Under the pieces are notes generated by a model. It searched no databases. It had not been told where the DNA came from and saw only the letters and a list, made by a program, of their open reading frames with translations. From the NCBI RefSeq assembly GCF_000374865.1, contig NZ_KB895453.1, positions 497,828 to 561,827 on the forward strand: 64,000 bases of DNA. The letters are read 5' to 3'. This document shows positions 25,477 to 35,102 of the stretch, piece after piece (within the stretch, counting starts at the first letter, position 1; every line of letters starts with the position of its first letter). Made by a program: the position numbers and the translations under genes. Source of the stretch: Arthrobacter sp. 135MFCol5.1 (GTDB lineage: Bacteria > Actinomycetota > Actinomycetes > Actinomycetales > Micrococcaceae).

Positions 25477-26393
25477 GGGTCCTCTTTGCCGGTACTCCGG
25501 CAGTCGCCGTTCCCTCGCTCGATGCCCTGGTCAACGCCGGCTTTGAGGTCGTCGCAGTCCTGACCCGCCCCGATGCGCCGCTGGGGCGCAAGCGCGTGCT
25601 GACGCCCTCCCCGGTTGCCCGGCGCGCGGCTGAGCTGGGCATCGATATCATCCACGCGGCCAAGGTGGACGCCGCCACCACCGCACGCATCTCGGCTGCC
25701 GCGCCTGACGTGGCAGCCATCGTTGCCTACGGCGGCCTGGTCCCGCCGGCCGCGTTGGCCGTGCCCCGCCACGGCTGGGTCAACCTGCATTTCTCCCTGC
25801 TGCCGGCGTGGCGTGGAGCAGCGCCGGTGCAGCGGGCCGTGATGGCCGGAGACGACCTCACCGGTGCCGTCACCTTCCGGCTTGAAGAGGGGCTCGATAC
25901 CGGTCCCGTCTTCGGGACGCTGACCGAGCCGGTGGGCGCCGACGACACCGCGGGCGACCTGCTCGAGCGGCTGTCGCGCAGCGGAGCGGTCCTGCTGGCC
26001 CAGACACTGTCCGCCATCGACGCCGGACAAGCGGTGCCGCAGCCGCAAACGGGCGATGTCACCCTCGCCCCGAAGCTGACCTTGGACGACGGCCGACTCA
26101 CCTGGGCCCACCCGGCGCTTGCCATCAGCAGGCAGGCGCGCGGCGTCACCCCCGAGCCGGGAGCCTGGACCATGCTGGATGGCCAGCGGATCAAGCTTGA
26201 GCCGGTCCGGCTCCGGCCGGATGTTGCCGGCCTGGCGCCGGGGTCGGTGTCCGTCCAGGGAAAGAGCGTCATGGTGGGAACGGGATCGCACGCGGTGGAA
26301 CTCACCCGGATCCAGCCCGCCGGCAAGAAAATGATGGCTGCCGCCGACTGGGCGCGCGGGATGGCTTCTATGGAGGGCGTGGTGTTCGAATGA
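25473..26393 (+). CDS. fmt: Methionyl-tRNA formyltransferase
   Basis: A 306-residue formyltransferase that formylates initiator Met-tRNA with 10-formyl-tetrahydrofolate. The catalytic region NLHFSLLPAWRGAAPVQRA (Asn, His) and the later DDTAGDLLERL match the family, and the C-terminal domain (about 205-306) is the tRNA-binding OB-like part. The ATG overlaps the def stop, and its own stop overlaps the next start, giving a tight def-fmt-rsmB operon. Confidence 0.96.
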   Translation: MRVLFAGTPAVAVPSLDALVNAGFEVVAVLTRPDAPLGRKRVLTPSPVARRAAELGIDIIHAAKVDAATTARISAAAPDVAAIVAYGGLVPPAALAVPRHGWVNLHFSLLPAWRGAAPVQRAVMAGDDLTGAVTFRLEEGLDTGPVFGTLTEPVGADDTAGDLLERLSRSGAVLLAQTLSAIDAGQAVPQPQTGDVTLAPKLTLDDGRLTWAHPALAISRQARGVTPEPGAWTMLDGQRIKLEPVRLRPDVAGLAPGSVSVQGKSVMVGTGSHAVELTRIQPAGKKMMAAADWARGMASMEGVVFE

Positions 26394-28015
26394 GCGGTTC
26401 CGGAGAAAACCCGGGCGGCCAGGGCAGGCCCGGAGGGCGGGGGAACGCCGGGCGGAACGGCCAAGGCGGCAGCGGCGTTTCCGGCGGCCGCGGTCGAGGC
26501 AGCGGTGGTTCCGGCGATGCCAGCCGGCGGAACGCCAAGGGACGGGAACGCAACCGCGGGCCGCAACGGAGCTTCACCGAGCAGGCGCCGTCGCAGCGGA
26601 CCCGGCGCGCCGACCCCGCACGGCTGGTGGCCTTCGAGGTTTTGCGCGCCGTCGCACAGGAGGATGCCTACGCCAACCTGGTGCTGCCCGCACGGATCCG
26701 GCACCACCACCTGGACAAGCGGGACGCCGGCTTCGCCACCGAGTTGAGCTACGGTGCGCTGCGCAGCCAAGGCACCTACGACGCCATCCTGGCCCGGTGC
26801 GTGGACAGGCCGCTTGACCAGCTTGATCCGGCCGTCCTCGACGCCCTCCGGATCGGCGTCCACCAGCTGCTGGCCATGAGGGTCCCGGCCCATGCGGCAT
26901 TGGACCAAACGGTTGGACTGGCCCGCGCCGTCATCGGTGCAGGCCCTTCGGCACTGATCAATGCAGTCCTGCGCAAGGTCACGGCCCGCACCCTTGATGA
27001 ATGGCTGGACCTTCTGGTGGCGGGCGAAACCGACGACACGAAGATCGCGTCGCTGCGGTACGCCCACCCGGAATGGATTGTCCGGGCCATGCGGCAATCG
27101 CTGGTGGCGCACGGCCGCCCCGCCACCGAGATCAACGCGCTGCTCGAAGCTGACAATGCGGCACCCGTGGTCAACCTGGTGGCGCTGCCCGGGCTCGGGA
27201 GCCTGGAGGAAGCCCTGGAAACCGGTGCCAGGCCCGGTGAACTGGTGGAGGGATCCGCGCTGTCCAGCGGCGGGGACCTGGGCCGCCTGGCCTCTGTCCG
27301 GGCCGGAACCACCCGCGTGCAGGACGTCGGTTCCCAATTGGTGGCCAGGGCGCTTGCCGCCGTCGACCTCGGCCCGGCGGCGGATGCCGCTGGCGGGCCA
27401 ACTGCGGCCGTTTCCCCGGAGGCGCGGCTTGATCTTTGTGCGGGGCCTGGCGGGAAGGCGGCATTGCTGGGGGCCCTGGCCCACCAGCGCGGCGCCACGC
27501 TCCTGGCGAACGAACCGGCGCCGCACCGGGCAAAGCTCGTGGGCCAGGCCCTGGCCGCGGTGCCGCACGAGAGCTGGCAGGTCCGCACCGGAGACGGCCG
27601 CGATGTCGGAACGGAGCAGCCCGGCGGTTTCGACCGCGTCCTCGTGGACGTCCCGTGCACGGGCCTGGGAGCGCTGCGCCGCCGTCCGGAGTCCCGGTGG
27701 CGGCGCTCACCCAAGGACATCGCGGACCTCGGCCCGCTGCAGCGTGAGCTGCTGGCATCCGCGCTGGCAGCGGTCCGTCCCGGGGGAGTCGTTGCCTACG
27801 TGACCTGTTCGCCGCATCCGGCGGAAACCAGCGCCGTCGTGGCTGACGCACTCCGGAAACGCGACGACCTTGAGCTCCTTGATGCCGGCGCCGCCCTGGA
27901 CGCGGTCAGCCTCACCGGCAACCTTGGCGCCGGACATGAGTTGACCGCCCAGCTTTGGCCCCATGTCCACCACACCGACGCCATGTTCCTGGCCCTCATC
28001 AAAAAGACATCCTGA
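26390..28015 (+). CDS. rsmB: 16S rRNA (cytosine-5) methyltransferase RsmB
   Basis: A 541-residue RsmB/Fmu protein that methylates C967 of 16S rRNA. The first 75 residues are Gly/Arg-rich and likely disordered; an NusB-like RNA-binding domain follows (about 75-215), then the SAM-dependent methyltransferase domain with [14 protein letters not shown], the PCTG motif in [19 protein letters not shown] and the second catalytic Cys in [10 protein letters not shown]. The Gly-rich N-terminus is longer than in E. coli RsmB. The ATG overlaps the fmt stop by four bases. A perfect hairpin follows at 28019-28048. Confidence 0.93.
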   Translation: MSGSGENPGGQGRPGGRGNAGRNGQGGSGVSGGRGRGSGGSGDASRRNAKGRERNRGPQRSFTEQAPSQRTRRADPARLVAFEVLRAVAQEDAYANLVLPARIRHHHLDKRDAGFATELSYGALRSQGTYDAILARCVDRPLDQLDPAVLDALRIGVHQLLAMRVPAHAALDQTVGLARAVIGAGPSALINAVLRKVTARTLDEWLDLLVAGETDDTKIASLRYAHPEWIVRAMRQSLVAHGRPATEINALLEADNAAPVVNLVALPGLGSLEEALETGARPGELVEGSALSSGGDLGRLASVRAGTTRVQDVGSQLVARALAAVDLGPAADAAGGPTAAVSPEARLDLCAGPGGKAALLGALAHQRGATLLANEPAPHRAKLVGQALAAVPHESWQVRTGDGRDVGTEQPGGFDRVLVDVPCTGLGALRRRPESRWRRSPKDIADLGPLQRELLASALAAVRPGGVVAYVTCSPHPAETSAVVADALRKRDDLELLDAGAALDAVSLTGNLGAGHELTAQLWPHVHHTDAMFLALIKKTS

Positions 28016-28018
28016 CCC

Positions 28019-28048
28019 GGAGTGTCCCTGCCAGGGCAGGGACACTCC
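28019..28048 (+). terminator. Perfect hairpin between rsmB and rpe
   Basis: GGAGTGTCCCTGCC (28019-28032) and GGCAGGGACACTCC (28035-28048) form a perfect 14-bp inverted repeat with two bases between. There is no T tract. It may end the def-fmt-rsmB transcript or protect a processed end. Confidence 0.5.
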
Positions 28049-28085
28049 CGGCAACACCCCCACACCTTCAGCGAAAGGCACTTCC

Positions 28086-28763
28086 GTGGCGCAATGCTGC
28101 ATCAACCCGAGCATCCTCTCCGCCGACTTCGTCAACCTTGAGGCCGAACTCCAGCGGATCAGCAACGCCGACGCCGTGCACGTGGACGTGATGGACAACC
28201 ACTTCGTCCCCAACCTCACCCTTGGGCTGCCGGTCGTGCAGCGGATCCAGGTGGTCAGCCCCGTTCCGCTGGATGCGCACCTGATGATTGCCGATGCCGA
28301 CCGCTGGGCGCCCGGGTTCGCCGACGCCGGGCTCGCCTCGGTCACCTTCCACGCCGAGGCCTCCATCGCCCCCATCAAGCTCGCGCGGGAACTGCGAAGC
28401 AGGGGCGCCAAGGCCGGGATGGCCTTGCGGCCGGCCACGGCGGTTGAACCGTACCTGGACATGCTGCCGGAACTGGACATGCTGCTGATCATGACCGTGG
28501 AGCCGGGCTTCGGCGGCCAGGCTTTCCTGGATATCACGCTGCCCAAGATCCGCAGGGCCCGGGAAGCGGTGGACGGTTCGGGACTGGGAGTGGCCATCCA
28601 GGTGGACGGCGGTATTTCGGAGGACACCATCGCCCGCGCCGCCGAAGCCGGCGCCAACGTCTTCGTCGCCGGCTCCGCGGTCTACGGTGCGGAGGATCCG
28701 GCCGCAGCCATCGAGCTGCTCCGTGCAAAGGCCAGCCGGACGTTACGTGCGGCGACGGAATAA
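28086..28763 (+). CDS. rpe: Ribulose-phosphate 3-epimerase
   Basis: A 225-residue TIM-barrel epimerase that interconverts ribulose 5-phosphate and xylulose 5-phosphate in the pentose phosphate pathway, whose ribulose 5-phosphate also feeds RibB. Visible motifs are [24 protein letters not shown] (metal and acid residues) , [18 protein letters not shown] and [12 protein letters not shown] 28086 has GAAAGG upstream; an earlier ATG at 27963 would add residues that overlap rsmB. The gene directly precedes the FMN riboswitch of the rib operon. Confidence 0.95.
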   Translation: MAQCCINPSILSADFVNLEAELQRISNADAVHVDVMDNHFVPNLTLGLPVVQRIQVVSPVPLDAHLMIADADRWAPGFADAGLASVTFHAEASIAPIKLARELRSRGAKAGMALRPATAVEPYLDMLPELDMLLIMTVEPGFGGQAFLDITLPKIRRAREAVDGSGLGVAIQVDGGISEDTIARAAEAGANVFVAGSAVYGAEDPAAAIELLRAKASRTLRAATE

Positions 28764-28805
28764 CCGGCTGCCCCTGCCGGTTGTGGCACAATAACAACAC
28801 ACATA

Positions 28806-28948
28806 CGTGCTCCGGGGTCGGTGTAAGTCCGAACCGGCGGTGACAGTCCGCGACCCGCGAGCCGGTGCCCTTTCCACAGGGACCCGGCAGACGGTTGAAC
28901 CGGTGGAATTCCGGTACCGACAGTTAAAGTCTGGATGAGAGAAGCACG
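28806..28948 (+). promoter_or_regulatory. FMN riboswitch (RFN element)
   Basis: The leader has the hallmarks of an RFN element: closing stem CGTGCT/AGCACG, GGGGTCGGTG, the GAACCGGCGGTGACAGTCC core, GACCCGCGAGCC, a variable hairpin, GGTGGAATTCCGGTACCGACAG and the GTCTGGATGAGAGAAG end. It binds FMN and represses the rib genes downstream. No T-rich terminator is obvious between it and 29042, so control of translation, or of a rho-dependent site, is more likely. Confidence 0.96.
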
Positions 28949-29041
28949 TACAGCTGTATCTGCGGGCCTTTGGGCTCCGCAGCGTTCTGCTGTCGTATAT
29001 CCCCGGAGCCATCGCGGTTCGAGAGGGAAGGAACGACACGA

Positions 29042-29125
29042 ATGAACCCCCAGCGATGGCTCTTCAACGCCACAAGTCCTGCTGCTTCCACGGCAGGCAC
29101 CAACTCCCCGACGGCCGCCGCATGA
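29042..29125 (+). CDS. Small leader ORF coupled to ribD (27 residues)
   Basis: ATG 29042 opens a 27-residue frame (MNPQRWLFNATSP...) whose stop TGA at 29123-29125 overlaps ATG 29122 of ribD as ATGA. The only good ribosome site in the leader, GGGAAGGA, precedes this small ORF by about ten bases, whereas neither ribD start has one. It is therefore probably translated and ribD is reached by termination-reinitiation, so the riboswitch would control ribD through it. The peptide is rich in Ala, Ser and Thr with no motif. That it is translated is inference. Confidence 0.5.
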   Translation: MNPQRWLFNATSPAASTAGTNSPTAAA

Positions 29126-30261
29126 GCGGTGCAGTTGAACTGAAACCAGCCTCCGGAGTAGTCACAGCCTTCAGCGCGGATGAAATCCGGGCCATGGAGG
29201 AAGCCCTCGAGGCAGCCCTGCGCGGTCCGCGCGGCGCCAATCCCTTGGTGGGTGCCGTCGTCATCGGCCCTGACGGCCGCCACCTGGTCACCGGCCACCA
29301 CCGCGGTGCCGGCACCGCCCACGCCGAAGCCGACGCCATAGCCCAGGCTGCCGCCGTCGGCATGGACCTCTCCGGCTGCACCATGGTGGTCACGCTCGAA
29401 CCATGCAACCACGTGGGGCGCACCGGGCCGTGCACGGAAGCGATCATCGCGGCGGGGATCACCGACGTGGTCTACGCCATCGACGACCCCCATGACCCTG
29501 CCGCCGGGGGAGCAGCCACCCTCCGCGCCGCCGGGATAAGTGTCCGCAGCGGCCTCGGCGCCGAGGAAGCGCTGGACCTGAACCGGCAATGGTTTGAGGC
29601 CGTCGCGGCCAAGCGGCCCTTCGTCACGCTGCACATCGCACAAACCCTGGACGCCAGGATCGCCGCCGAAGACGGCACCAGCCAGTGGATCTCCAGCCCG
29701 GAATCGCTGGCGGACAACCACGGGATCCGCGGACGCATCGATGCCATCCTGGTGGGCACGCAGACCGTGCTGGTGGACAACCCGCGCCTGACCGCCCGAA
29801 ACCCCTCCGGTGGGCTGGCCGCCAAACAGCCCGTACGGGCCGTCATGGGGCTCCGGGACATTCCCGACGACGCAGCAATCCGCGGCGGTGACGGCCTGGC
29901 CGTCCACCTGCCCACCCGCGACCCCGCCGAAGCCCTGTCGATGCTGTACGACGCAGGCGCCCGCCACATCATGGTGGAGGGAGGATCACGGATCCTCAGC
30001 TCATTCCTCTCGGCCGGGCTCGTGGATGAACTGATCATGTACCTCGCCCCCACTTTGCTGGGCTCGGGCACCCCAGCCCTGGACGGGCTGGGCATCACCA
30101 CCCTTGCCGACGCCCAGCAATGGGAATGGGACCAGTCCGACGGCGGCGCCGTGCGGACGCTCGGCCGGGACCTGAGACTTCACCTAAGACCGCAACGCAG
30201 AGTTGCACTGGACCACCAACCAACCCGCGGTACCGCGGAGCAAGCCCAGGGAGGCCGCTGA
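29122..30261 (+). CDS. ribD: Bifunctional riboflavin deaminase/reductase RibD
   Basis: A 379-residue bifunctional enzyme of riboflavin synthesis. The N-terminal deaminase half has the zinc motifs HAEADAIAQA and EPCNHVGRTGPCTEA; the C-terminal reductase half, starting near FVTLHIAQTLDARIA, holds the ribityl-reductase motifs SRIxxFL-like (GGSRILSSFL) and the TPALDGLG region. ATG 29122 is coupled to the leader ORF stop; ATG 29056 in the same frame lacks a ribosome site and would add 22 residues. Order ribD-ribE-ribB-ribA-ribH with 1-4 bp overlaps makes one operon. Confidence 0.93.
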   Translation: MSGAVELKPASGVVTAFSADEIRAMEEALEAALRGPRGANPLVGAVVIGPDGRHLVTGHHRGAGTAHAEADAIAQAAAVGMDLSGCTMVVTLEPCNHVGRTGPCTEAIIAAGITDVVYAIDDPHDPAAGGAATLRAAGISVRSGLGAEEALDLNRQWFEAVAAKRPFVTLHIAQTLDARIAAEDGTSQWISSPESLADNHGIRGRIDAILVGTQTVLVDNPRLTARNPSGGLAAKQPVRAVMGLRDIPDDAAIRGGDGLAVHLPTRDPAEALSMLYDAGARHIMVEGGSRILSSFLSAGLVDELIMYLAPTLLGSGTPALDGLGITTLADAQQWEWDQSDGGAVRTLGRDLRLHLRPQRRVALDHQPTRGTAEQAQGGR

Positions 30262-30923
30262 TGTTCACCGGAATTATCGCCGAGCAGGGGCAGGTGCTGT
30301 CCGTTGAGCGCGACGGCGACACCAGCGCCACCGTCCGGCTCCACGCACCCGGGTCCACGGAGGGCCTGGCACTTGGCGGTTCGATCGCCGTCAACGGGGT
30401 CTGCCTCACGGCCACCGCCATTGACGGCAAGGAGTTCAGCGTCGACGTCATGGGCGAAACACTGCTCCGGAGCACCATCGGCGAACTCGCTGCCGGCGAC
30501 TCCGTCAACCTTGAACGCTGCGTCCCCGCCGGCGGCCGATTGGACGGGCATGTGGTGCAAGGCCATGTGGACGGCGTAGGTGTCCTGCTGGAAAGGGAAG
30601 CCCAAGGCAACTGGGAGCGGCTGCGCTTCGGCGTTCCCGCCAACCTGGCCCGCTACATTGCAGAAAAAGGCTCCATCGCCATCGACGGCGTTTCCCTCAC
30701 CGTTACTGCCGTCAGCCCCGCGTCCGAGCAGGAACCCTGGTTTGAGGTAGGCCTCATTCCCACGACGCTGGCTGAGACCGGCCTGGGCACCAAGCACACC
30801 GGCAGCCGGGTGAACCTGGAAGTCGACGTGCTGGCCAAGTACACCGAACGGCTGCTGGCCTTCCGCGAACCGGCCTCCGCGGCCGGTGCCGGCGAGGCTG
30901 CCACCGCTGGAGGTGCACGGTGA
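30261..30923 (+). CDS. ribE: Riboflavin synthase, alpha subunit
   Basis: A 220-residue riboflavin synthase that dismutates lumazine to riboflavin. It has the two-fold lumazine-binding repeat: [12 protein letters not shown] with [11 protein letters not shown], and the second [13 protein letters not shown] with [11 protein letters not shown]. The ATG shares its A with the TGA of ribD (TGATG) and GGGAGG lies six bases upstream, an arrangement that couples translation. The C-terminal 25 residues are Ala-rich. Next in line is ribB, whose start overlaps this stop by four bases. Confidence 0.96.
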   Translation: MFTGIIAEQGQVLSVERDGDTSATVRLHAPGSTEGLALGGSIAVNGVCLTATAIDGKEFSVDVMGETLLRSTIGELAAGDSVNLERCVPAGGRLDGHVVQGHVDGVGVLLEREAQGNWERLRFGVPANLARYIAEKGSIAIDGVSLTVTAVSPASEQEPWFEVGLIPTTLAETGLGTKHTGSRVNLEVDVLAKYTERLLAFREPASAAGAGEAATAGGAR

Positions 30924-31666
30924 ACGCCGCGGTACACCTGGACACGCCCGTCGCCGGAGACCCGGCCACCGGCCAGCCGGTGGCCCAGGCGCCGGGCAAA
31001 GGCCTGGACCCGATCGAGGACGCCGTGCGCGCCATGGCCGCCGGCCGGCCGGTGCTGGTGGTCGACAATGAGGACCGCGAGAACGAAGGCGACATCATCT
31101 TCGCGGCCCAGCACGCCACACCGGCGCTGATGGGCTGGACCATCCGCTACAGCTCGGGCGTAATCTGCGTGCCGCTGACGGGTGCCCGGGCCGATGCCCT
31201 GGAGCTGCCCCCGATGACGGCCGTCAACCAGGACGCGAAGGGCACCGCCTACACGGTCTCCTGCGACGCGGCCACCGGCGTGAGCACGGGAATTTCCGCG
31301 ACGGACCGTGCCTTGACGGCCCGCATCCTGGCGGACCCGCACGCGGTTCCTGCCTCTGTGACCCGGCCGGGGCATATTTTCCCGCTTCGTGCGGTTGAGG
31401 GAGGTGTGCGGGAACGCCAGGGCCACACCGAGGCCGCGGTGGACTTGTGCCGCCTTGCCGGCCTGGAGCCTGTCGGGGTGATCGCGGAAGTAGTGTATGA
31501 CGACGGTGAAATGATGCGCCTGGACGGCCTCAGGACTTTTGCGGCCGACCATGGGTGCCCGCTGATCTCGATCGAGGACCTGGTGGCGTATCTTGAAGCC
31601 GGGGCCGGGGGAACCCAGCGCGAGAAGGTCCGGGTCACGCCGGGCGAAGAGAAGGAGAAGCCATGA
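30920..31666 (+). CDS. ribB: 3,4-dihydroxy-2-butanone 4-phosphate synthase
   Basis: A 248-residue enzyme that converts ribulose 5-phosphate to the four-carbon riboflavin precursor. The acidic metal-binding cluster [16 protein letters not shown] and the [28 protein letters not shown] substrate site are clear. Most actinobacteria carry this domain fused to GTP cyclohydrolase II; here ribA is a separate gene whose start overlaps this stop by four bases. The GTG start overlaps ribE. The first 30 residues and the charged C-terminal tail lie outside the usual fold. Confidence 0.94.
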   Translation: MNAAVHLDTPVAGDPATGQPVAQAPGKGLDPIEDAVRAMAAGRPVLVVDNEDRENEGDIIFAAQHATPALMGWTIRYSSGVICVPLTGARADALELPPMTAVNQDAKGTAYTVSCDAATGVSTGISATDRALTARILADPHAVPASVTRPGHIFPLRAVEGGVRERQGHTEAAVDLCRLAGLEPVGVIAEVVYDDGEMMRLDGLRTFAADHGCPLISIEDLVAYLEAGAGGTQREKVRVTPGEEKEKP

Positions 31667-32397
31667 CGGCATCGGCAGCCAGAGACGACAGCCACCAGGA
31701 CGGCCACAGGGACCACCACTCGGTACCCGGTGCCGGGACCTACCCCGTCAGCGGAGGTCCCATTGTGCAACTGCCCACCGCCTTCGGCGACTTTGTGGCC
31801 CAGGCCTGGACCGACGTCCTCACCGGTGTGGAGCACCTGGCCGTGAGCTCGCCCAACGCGCCCACTGACGGCAAGGCACCGCTGGTACGGCTGCACTCCG
31901 AGTGCCTCACCGGCGACGTCTTCGGTTCCTACCGGTGCGACTGCGGGGAACAGCTTGCCTTCGCGCTGGAACTGATCCGCGACAACGGCGGCACCCTGCT
32001 CTACCTGCGCGGGCAGGAAGGCCGGGGCATCGGTCTCGCCAACAAGATCAAGGCCTACGCGCTGCAGGAAGCGGGCTTCGACACCGTGGAAGCCAACGAA
32101 CAGCTGGGCCTGCCGGTTGACGCGCGGTGCTACAAGGCCGCGGCCCAGATCCTCGCCGAAATGGGCCTGCACGAGGTCCGGCTGCTGAGCAACAACCCGG
32201 ACAAGCAGAACAGGCTGGCCCAGGCCGGCGTCAAGGTGGTGGAAATGGTCCCCACCGAGGTCCCCTCCCGCGAACAGAACATCCGGTACCTGCGCACCAA
32301 GAAGGACCGGATGGAGCACCGGCTCCTGCTGGACACCAGCGTGGCACCGGTGCCCGTACCGGCCCCCGAATCCCCTTACGACCACGAACAAGACTGA
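31663..32397 (+). CDS. ribA: GTP cyclohydrolase II
   Basis: A 244-residue zinc enzyme that opens the GTP imidazole ring in the first step of riboflavin synthesis. The three zinc cysteines lie in [20 protein letters not shown], and [23 protein letters not shown] forms the GTP site; the [19 protein letters not shown] stretch is also typical. The first 30 residues are His/Asp-rich ([11 protein letters not shown]) and may be disordered. It stands free rather than fused to ribB but overlaps it by four bases, so equal dosage is retained. ribH follows after 18 bp. Confidence 0.94.
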   Translation: MTASAARDDSHQDGHRDHHSVPGAGTYPVSGGPIVQLPTAFGDFVAQAWTDVLTGVEHLAVSSPNAPTDGKAPLVRLHSECLTGDVFGSYRCDCGEQLAFALELIRDNGGTLLYLRGQEGRGIGLANKIKAYALQEAGFDTVEANEQLGLPVDARCYKAAAQILAEMGLHEVRLLSNNPDKQNRLAQAGVKVVEMVPTEVPSREQNIRYLRTKKDRMEHRLLLDTSVAPVPVPAPESPYDHEQD

Positions 32398-32415
32398 ACG
32401 GAACACGACACACCC

Positions 32416-32901
32416 ATGAGCGGACACGGCGCCCCCGACATCGACCTCAGCACCCTCAACCCGGCCGAGACTTCGCAGCTGAAGCTCGCCATCGTGGCAG
32501 CCAGCTGGCACACGCAGATCATGGACGGCCTCCTGGACGGCGCCCTGCGGGCCGCGAAGGACGCAGGCATCAGCGAACCCACCGTCCTGCGCGTTCCCGG
32601 CAGTTTCGAGCTGCCGGTGGCCGCCGCACGCCTGGCCCCGCATTTCGACGCCGTGGTGGCCCTCGGCGTCGTGATCCGCGGAGGAACGCCGCACTTTGAC
32701 TACGTCTGCCGGGCCGCGACGTCGGGCCTCACCGACGTCAGCGTTTCCACCGGGGTGCCGGTGGGCTTCGGCGTGCTCACCTGCGACAACGAGCAGCAGG
32801 GCCTGGACCGCGCAGGACTTCCCGGCTCCAAGGAAGACAAGGGGCATGAGGCAGTCACCGCTGCCCTGGCCACGGCCGTGGTCCTGAAACAGTACGCATA
32901 A
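32416..32901 (+). CDS. ribH: 6,7-dimethyl-8-ribityllumazine synthase
   Basis: A 161-residue lumazine synthase that joins the ribB and ribD products. The substrate-binding segments are [23 protein letters not shown] and [13 protein letters not shown], with His near [14 protein letters not shown]. It is likely to form oligomeric shells as other family members do. It is the last gene of the riboswitch-controlled operon, and a GC-rich hairpin at 32917-32954 follows. Confidence 0.95.
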   Translation: MSGHGAPDIDLSTLNPAETSQLKLAIVAASWHTQIMDGLLDGALRAAKDAGISEPTVLRVPGSFELPVAAARLAPHFDAVVALGVVIRGGTPHFDYVCRAATSGLTDVSVSTGVPVGFGVLTCDNEQQGLDRAGLPGSKEDKGHEAVTAALATAVVLKQYA

Positions 32902-32916
32902 CTCCGATGTCCACGT

Positions 32917-32954
32917 GGCGGGCGCGGTGTGTATTCGCTCACATCGCGCCCGTC
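32917..32954 (+). terminator. Hairpin at the end of the rib operon
   Basis: Fifteen bases at 32917-32931 pair with 32940-32954 (two G-U-type mismatches) around an eight-base loop. No T tract follows. Position between ribH and hisE suggests a terminator of the GC-rich, U-less kind. Confidence 0.5.
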
Positions 32955-33006
32955 ATGCAACGGCCCGGGAAGCGCCCGTGCGGCCGCAGCAAGTAGGCTG
33001 GAGGGC

Positions 33007-33270
33007 GTGAAGAATTTCGAGACGCTGTTCGCTGAGCTCAGCGAGAAGGCAGCCACCCGTCCGGAAGGCTCCCGCACCGTCGCAGAATTGGAGTCCGGTG
33101 TTCACGGCATCGGCAAGAAAGTCGTTGAGGAAGCAGCCGAAGTATGGATGGCTGCCGAATATGAATCCGATGAAGCCGCGGCAGAGGAAATTTCCCAGCT
33201 TTTGTACCACCTGCAGGTTCTGATGCTCGCCAAAGGCCTGACCCTGGAAGACGTCTACAAGCATCTGTAG
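33007..33270 (+). CDS. hisE: Phosphoribosyl-ATP pyrophosphatase
   Basis: An 87-residue all-helical MazG-like enzyme that hydrolyses phosphoribosyl-ATP in histidine synthesis. The metal-binding Glu pairs appear in [15 protein letters not shown] and in [22 protein letters not shown] 33007 is preferred: TAGGCT (32994-32999), a -10 box, ends seven bases upstream and GGAGGG overlaps it, so a leaderless or very short leader is likely. hisG follows after 85 bp. hisI, the other half of the usual bifunctional HisIE, is encoded separately at 35859. Confidence 0.94.
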   Translation: MKNFETLFAELSEKAATRPEGSRTVAELESGVHGIGKKVVEEAAEVWMAAEYESDEAAAEEISQLLYHLQVLMLAKGLTLEDVYKHL

Positions 33271-33355
33271 CCACCGGTCCGGCGCCTGCCGCCGGCCCCG
33301 CTGTGGCCTTCATTTGCCTGAAAATCCAGACCTTCCACCCCAGAAAGAATTTCCC

Positions 33356-34216
33356 ATGCTGCGAGTAGCCGTCCCCAATAAGGGCTCCCTGTCAGAAGCC
33401 GCCTCCGCCATGCTCTCCGAAGCCGGATACCGCCAACGCCGCGACAGCCGCGAACTGGTCATGGTGGACCCGGACAACGACATCGAGTTCTTCTTCCTCC
33501 GCCCCCGCGACATCGCGGTCTACGTCGGCCAGGGAACGCTCGACGTCGGCATCACGGGCCGCGACCTCCTTCTGGACGCCGAGGTGGAAGCCGAGGAGTT
33601 GCTGCCGCTTGGATTCGCCGCCTCCACCTTCCGCTTTGCCGGTCCGGTGGGCGACTTCAGCTCTGCCGCAGAGCTCGAAGGCAAGCGACTGGCCACCAGC
33701 TACGACGGACTCCTGCGCAACTACCTCGCCGAACGGGGCATCAACGCCAAGGTGGTCAGGCTCGACGGCGCCGTTGAGTCTTCCGTCCGGCTTGGCGTCG
33801 CGGATGCCATAGCCGACGTCGTGGAGACCGGGAACACCCTCAAGGCCGCCGGCATGGAAATTTTCGGCGAGCCCATCCTGAAGTCCGAAGCCGTCCTGAT
33901 CCGACGCACCGGCAATGGCGGCGCGGCGAACGGCACCGCCAAGGAAATCGAGGTGCTCATCCGGCGCCTCCAGGGTGTCTTGGTGGCCCGCCAATACGTG
34001 CTGATGGACTACGACATCCGCAAGGAACTCGTGGAGAAGGCCGCCGGCCTGACCCCCGGCCTGGAATCGCCCACGGTCTCGCCGCTCCGGGACTCGGACT
34101 GGGTCGCCGTACGGTCCATGGTTCCCAAGAAGGAAACCAACCGGATCATGGATGAACTGTACGACCTCGGCGCCCGCGCCATCCTGGTCAGCAGCATCCA
34201 CGCCTGCCGCATCTGA
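33356..34216 (+). CDS. hisG: ATP phosphoribosyltransferase (long form)
   Basis: A 286-residue long-form HisG, the first, feedback-inhibited enzyme of histidine synthesis. The start [12 protein letters not shown], the PRPP-binding stretch [26 protein letters not shown] and the C-terminal ACT-like domain of the long form (about 210-286, ending [11 protein letters not shown]) are visible. The C-terminal domain binds histidine in this class. hisE precedes and hisF follows after 42 bp. Confidence 0.95.
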   Translation: MLRVAVPNKGSLSEAASAMLSEAGYRQRRDSRELVMVDPDNDIEFFFLRPRDIAVYVGQGTLDVGITGRDLLLDAEVEAEELLPLGFAASTFRFAGPVGDFSSAAELEGKRLATSYDGLLRNYLAERGINAKVVRLDGAVESSVRLGVADAIADVVETGNTLKAAGMEIFGEPILKSEAVLIRRTGNGGAANGTAKEIEVLIRRLQGVLVARQYVLMDYDIRKELVEKAAGLTPGLESPTVSPLRDSDWVAVRSMVPKKETNRIMDELYDLGARAILVSSIHACRI

Positions 34217-34258
34217 TCACCGGCGACCCTCAGCAGCACTGAAAATCCAGGAGTTCCC

Positions 34259-35035
34259 ATGGCAGTAGCAGTACGCGTCATTCCCTGCCTCGACGTCGAC
34301 GCCGGACGCGTCGTCAAGGGCGTCAACTTCGAGGGCCTCCGCGACGCCGGGGACCCCGTGGAACTGGCCCACCGGTATGACAATGCCGGCGCCGACGAAC
34401 TGACCTTCCTCGATGTCACGGCCTCCTCCGGAAACCGCGAGACCACCTTCGACGTGGTCCGCCGCACCGCCGAGGAAGTCTTCATCCCGCTCACCGTCGG
34501 CGGCGGCGTCCGGGGCGTCGCCGAGGTGGACAAACTCCTCCGGTACGGCGCCGACAAGGCCTCCATCAACACCGCTGCCGTGGCGCGGCCGGACGTCATC
34601 GACGAAATCACCCGCCACTTCGGATCCCAGGTGCTCGTTCTGTCCGTCGACGCCCGCCGCACCCGCCCGGGGTCCCGGCCCACGCCGTCGGGATTCGAAG
34701 TGACCACCCATGGCGGCCGCACCGGGACCGGGATTGACGCCATCGCGTGGGCGAAGGAAGCCGCCGACCGCGGCGTGGGGGAGATCCTCCTCAACTCCAT
34801 CGACACCGACGGCACCAAGGACGGCTTCGACCTCGAACTCATCAAGCTGGTCCGGGCCGCCGTCAGGGTGCCGATCATCGCCTCCGGCGGCGCAGGGGAG
34901 CCCGCACACTTCCCGCCGGCGGTGGCTGCCGGCGCGGATGCCGTGCTGGCGGCGTCAATTTTCCACTGGGGCCCGGATGACATGATGTCCCAGGTCAAGG
35001 ACGCCATCCGGGACGCCGGCTTCGAAGTCCGTTAA
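34259..35035 (+). CDS. hisF: Imidazole glycerol phosphate synthase cyclase subunit
   Basis: A 258-residue TIM barrel that makes imidazole glycerol phosphate with HisH, which is not in the window. Catalytic Asp residues are in [17 protein letters not shown] and in [12 protein letters not shown]; phosphate loops GGGVR and ASGGAGEP are present. CAGGAG precedes the ATG by six bases. It is the last plus-strand gene before a 58-bp hairpin and the converging TIGR03085 gene. Confidence 0.95.
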   Translation: MAVAVRVIPCLDVDAGRVVKGVNFEGLRDAGDPVELAHRYDNAGADELTFLDVTASSGNRETTFDVVRRTAEEVFIPLTVGGGVRGVAEVDKLLRYGADKASINTAAVARPDVIDEITRHFGSQVLVLSVDARRTRPGSRPTPSGFEVTTHGGRTGTGIDAIAWAKEAADRGVGEILLNSIDTDGTKDGFDLELIKLVRAAVRVPIIASGGAGEPAHFPPAVAAGADAVLAASIFHWGPDDMMSQVKDAIRDAGFEVR

Positions 35036-35039
35036 CCCG

Positions 35040-35097
35040 ACTGGCTCGCAGCTGTTGTCGTTATGAACGCTCTTAACGGCAACAACTGCGAGCCAGT
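35040..35097. terminator. Long near-perfect hairpin after hisF
   Basis: About 24 bases at 35040-35063 (beginning ACTGGCTCGCAG) pair with 35074-35097 (ending CTGCGAGCCAGT), with two mismatches and a ten-base loop. It lies exactly between converging stops and TTT follows on the plus strand, so a bidirectional terminator is likely. It may also be a member of a dispersed repeat. Confidence 0.7.
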
Positions 35098-35102
35098 TTC
35101 GG

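Noticed and set aside
29056..29121. An upstream ATG that would lengthen RibD by 22 residues
   Set aside because: It has no ribosome site and the added residues (MALQRHKSCC...) are not typical; ATG 29122 is coupled to the leader ORF stop.
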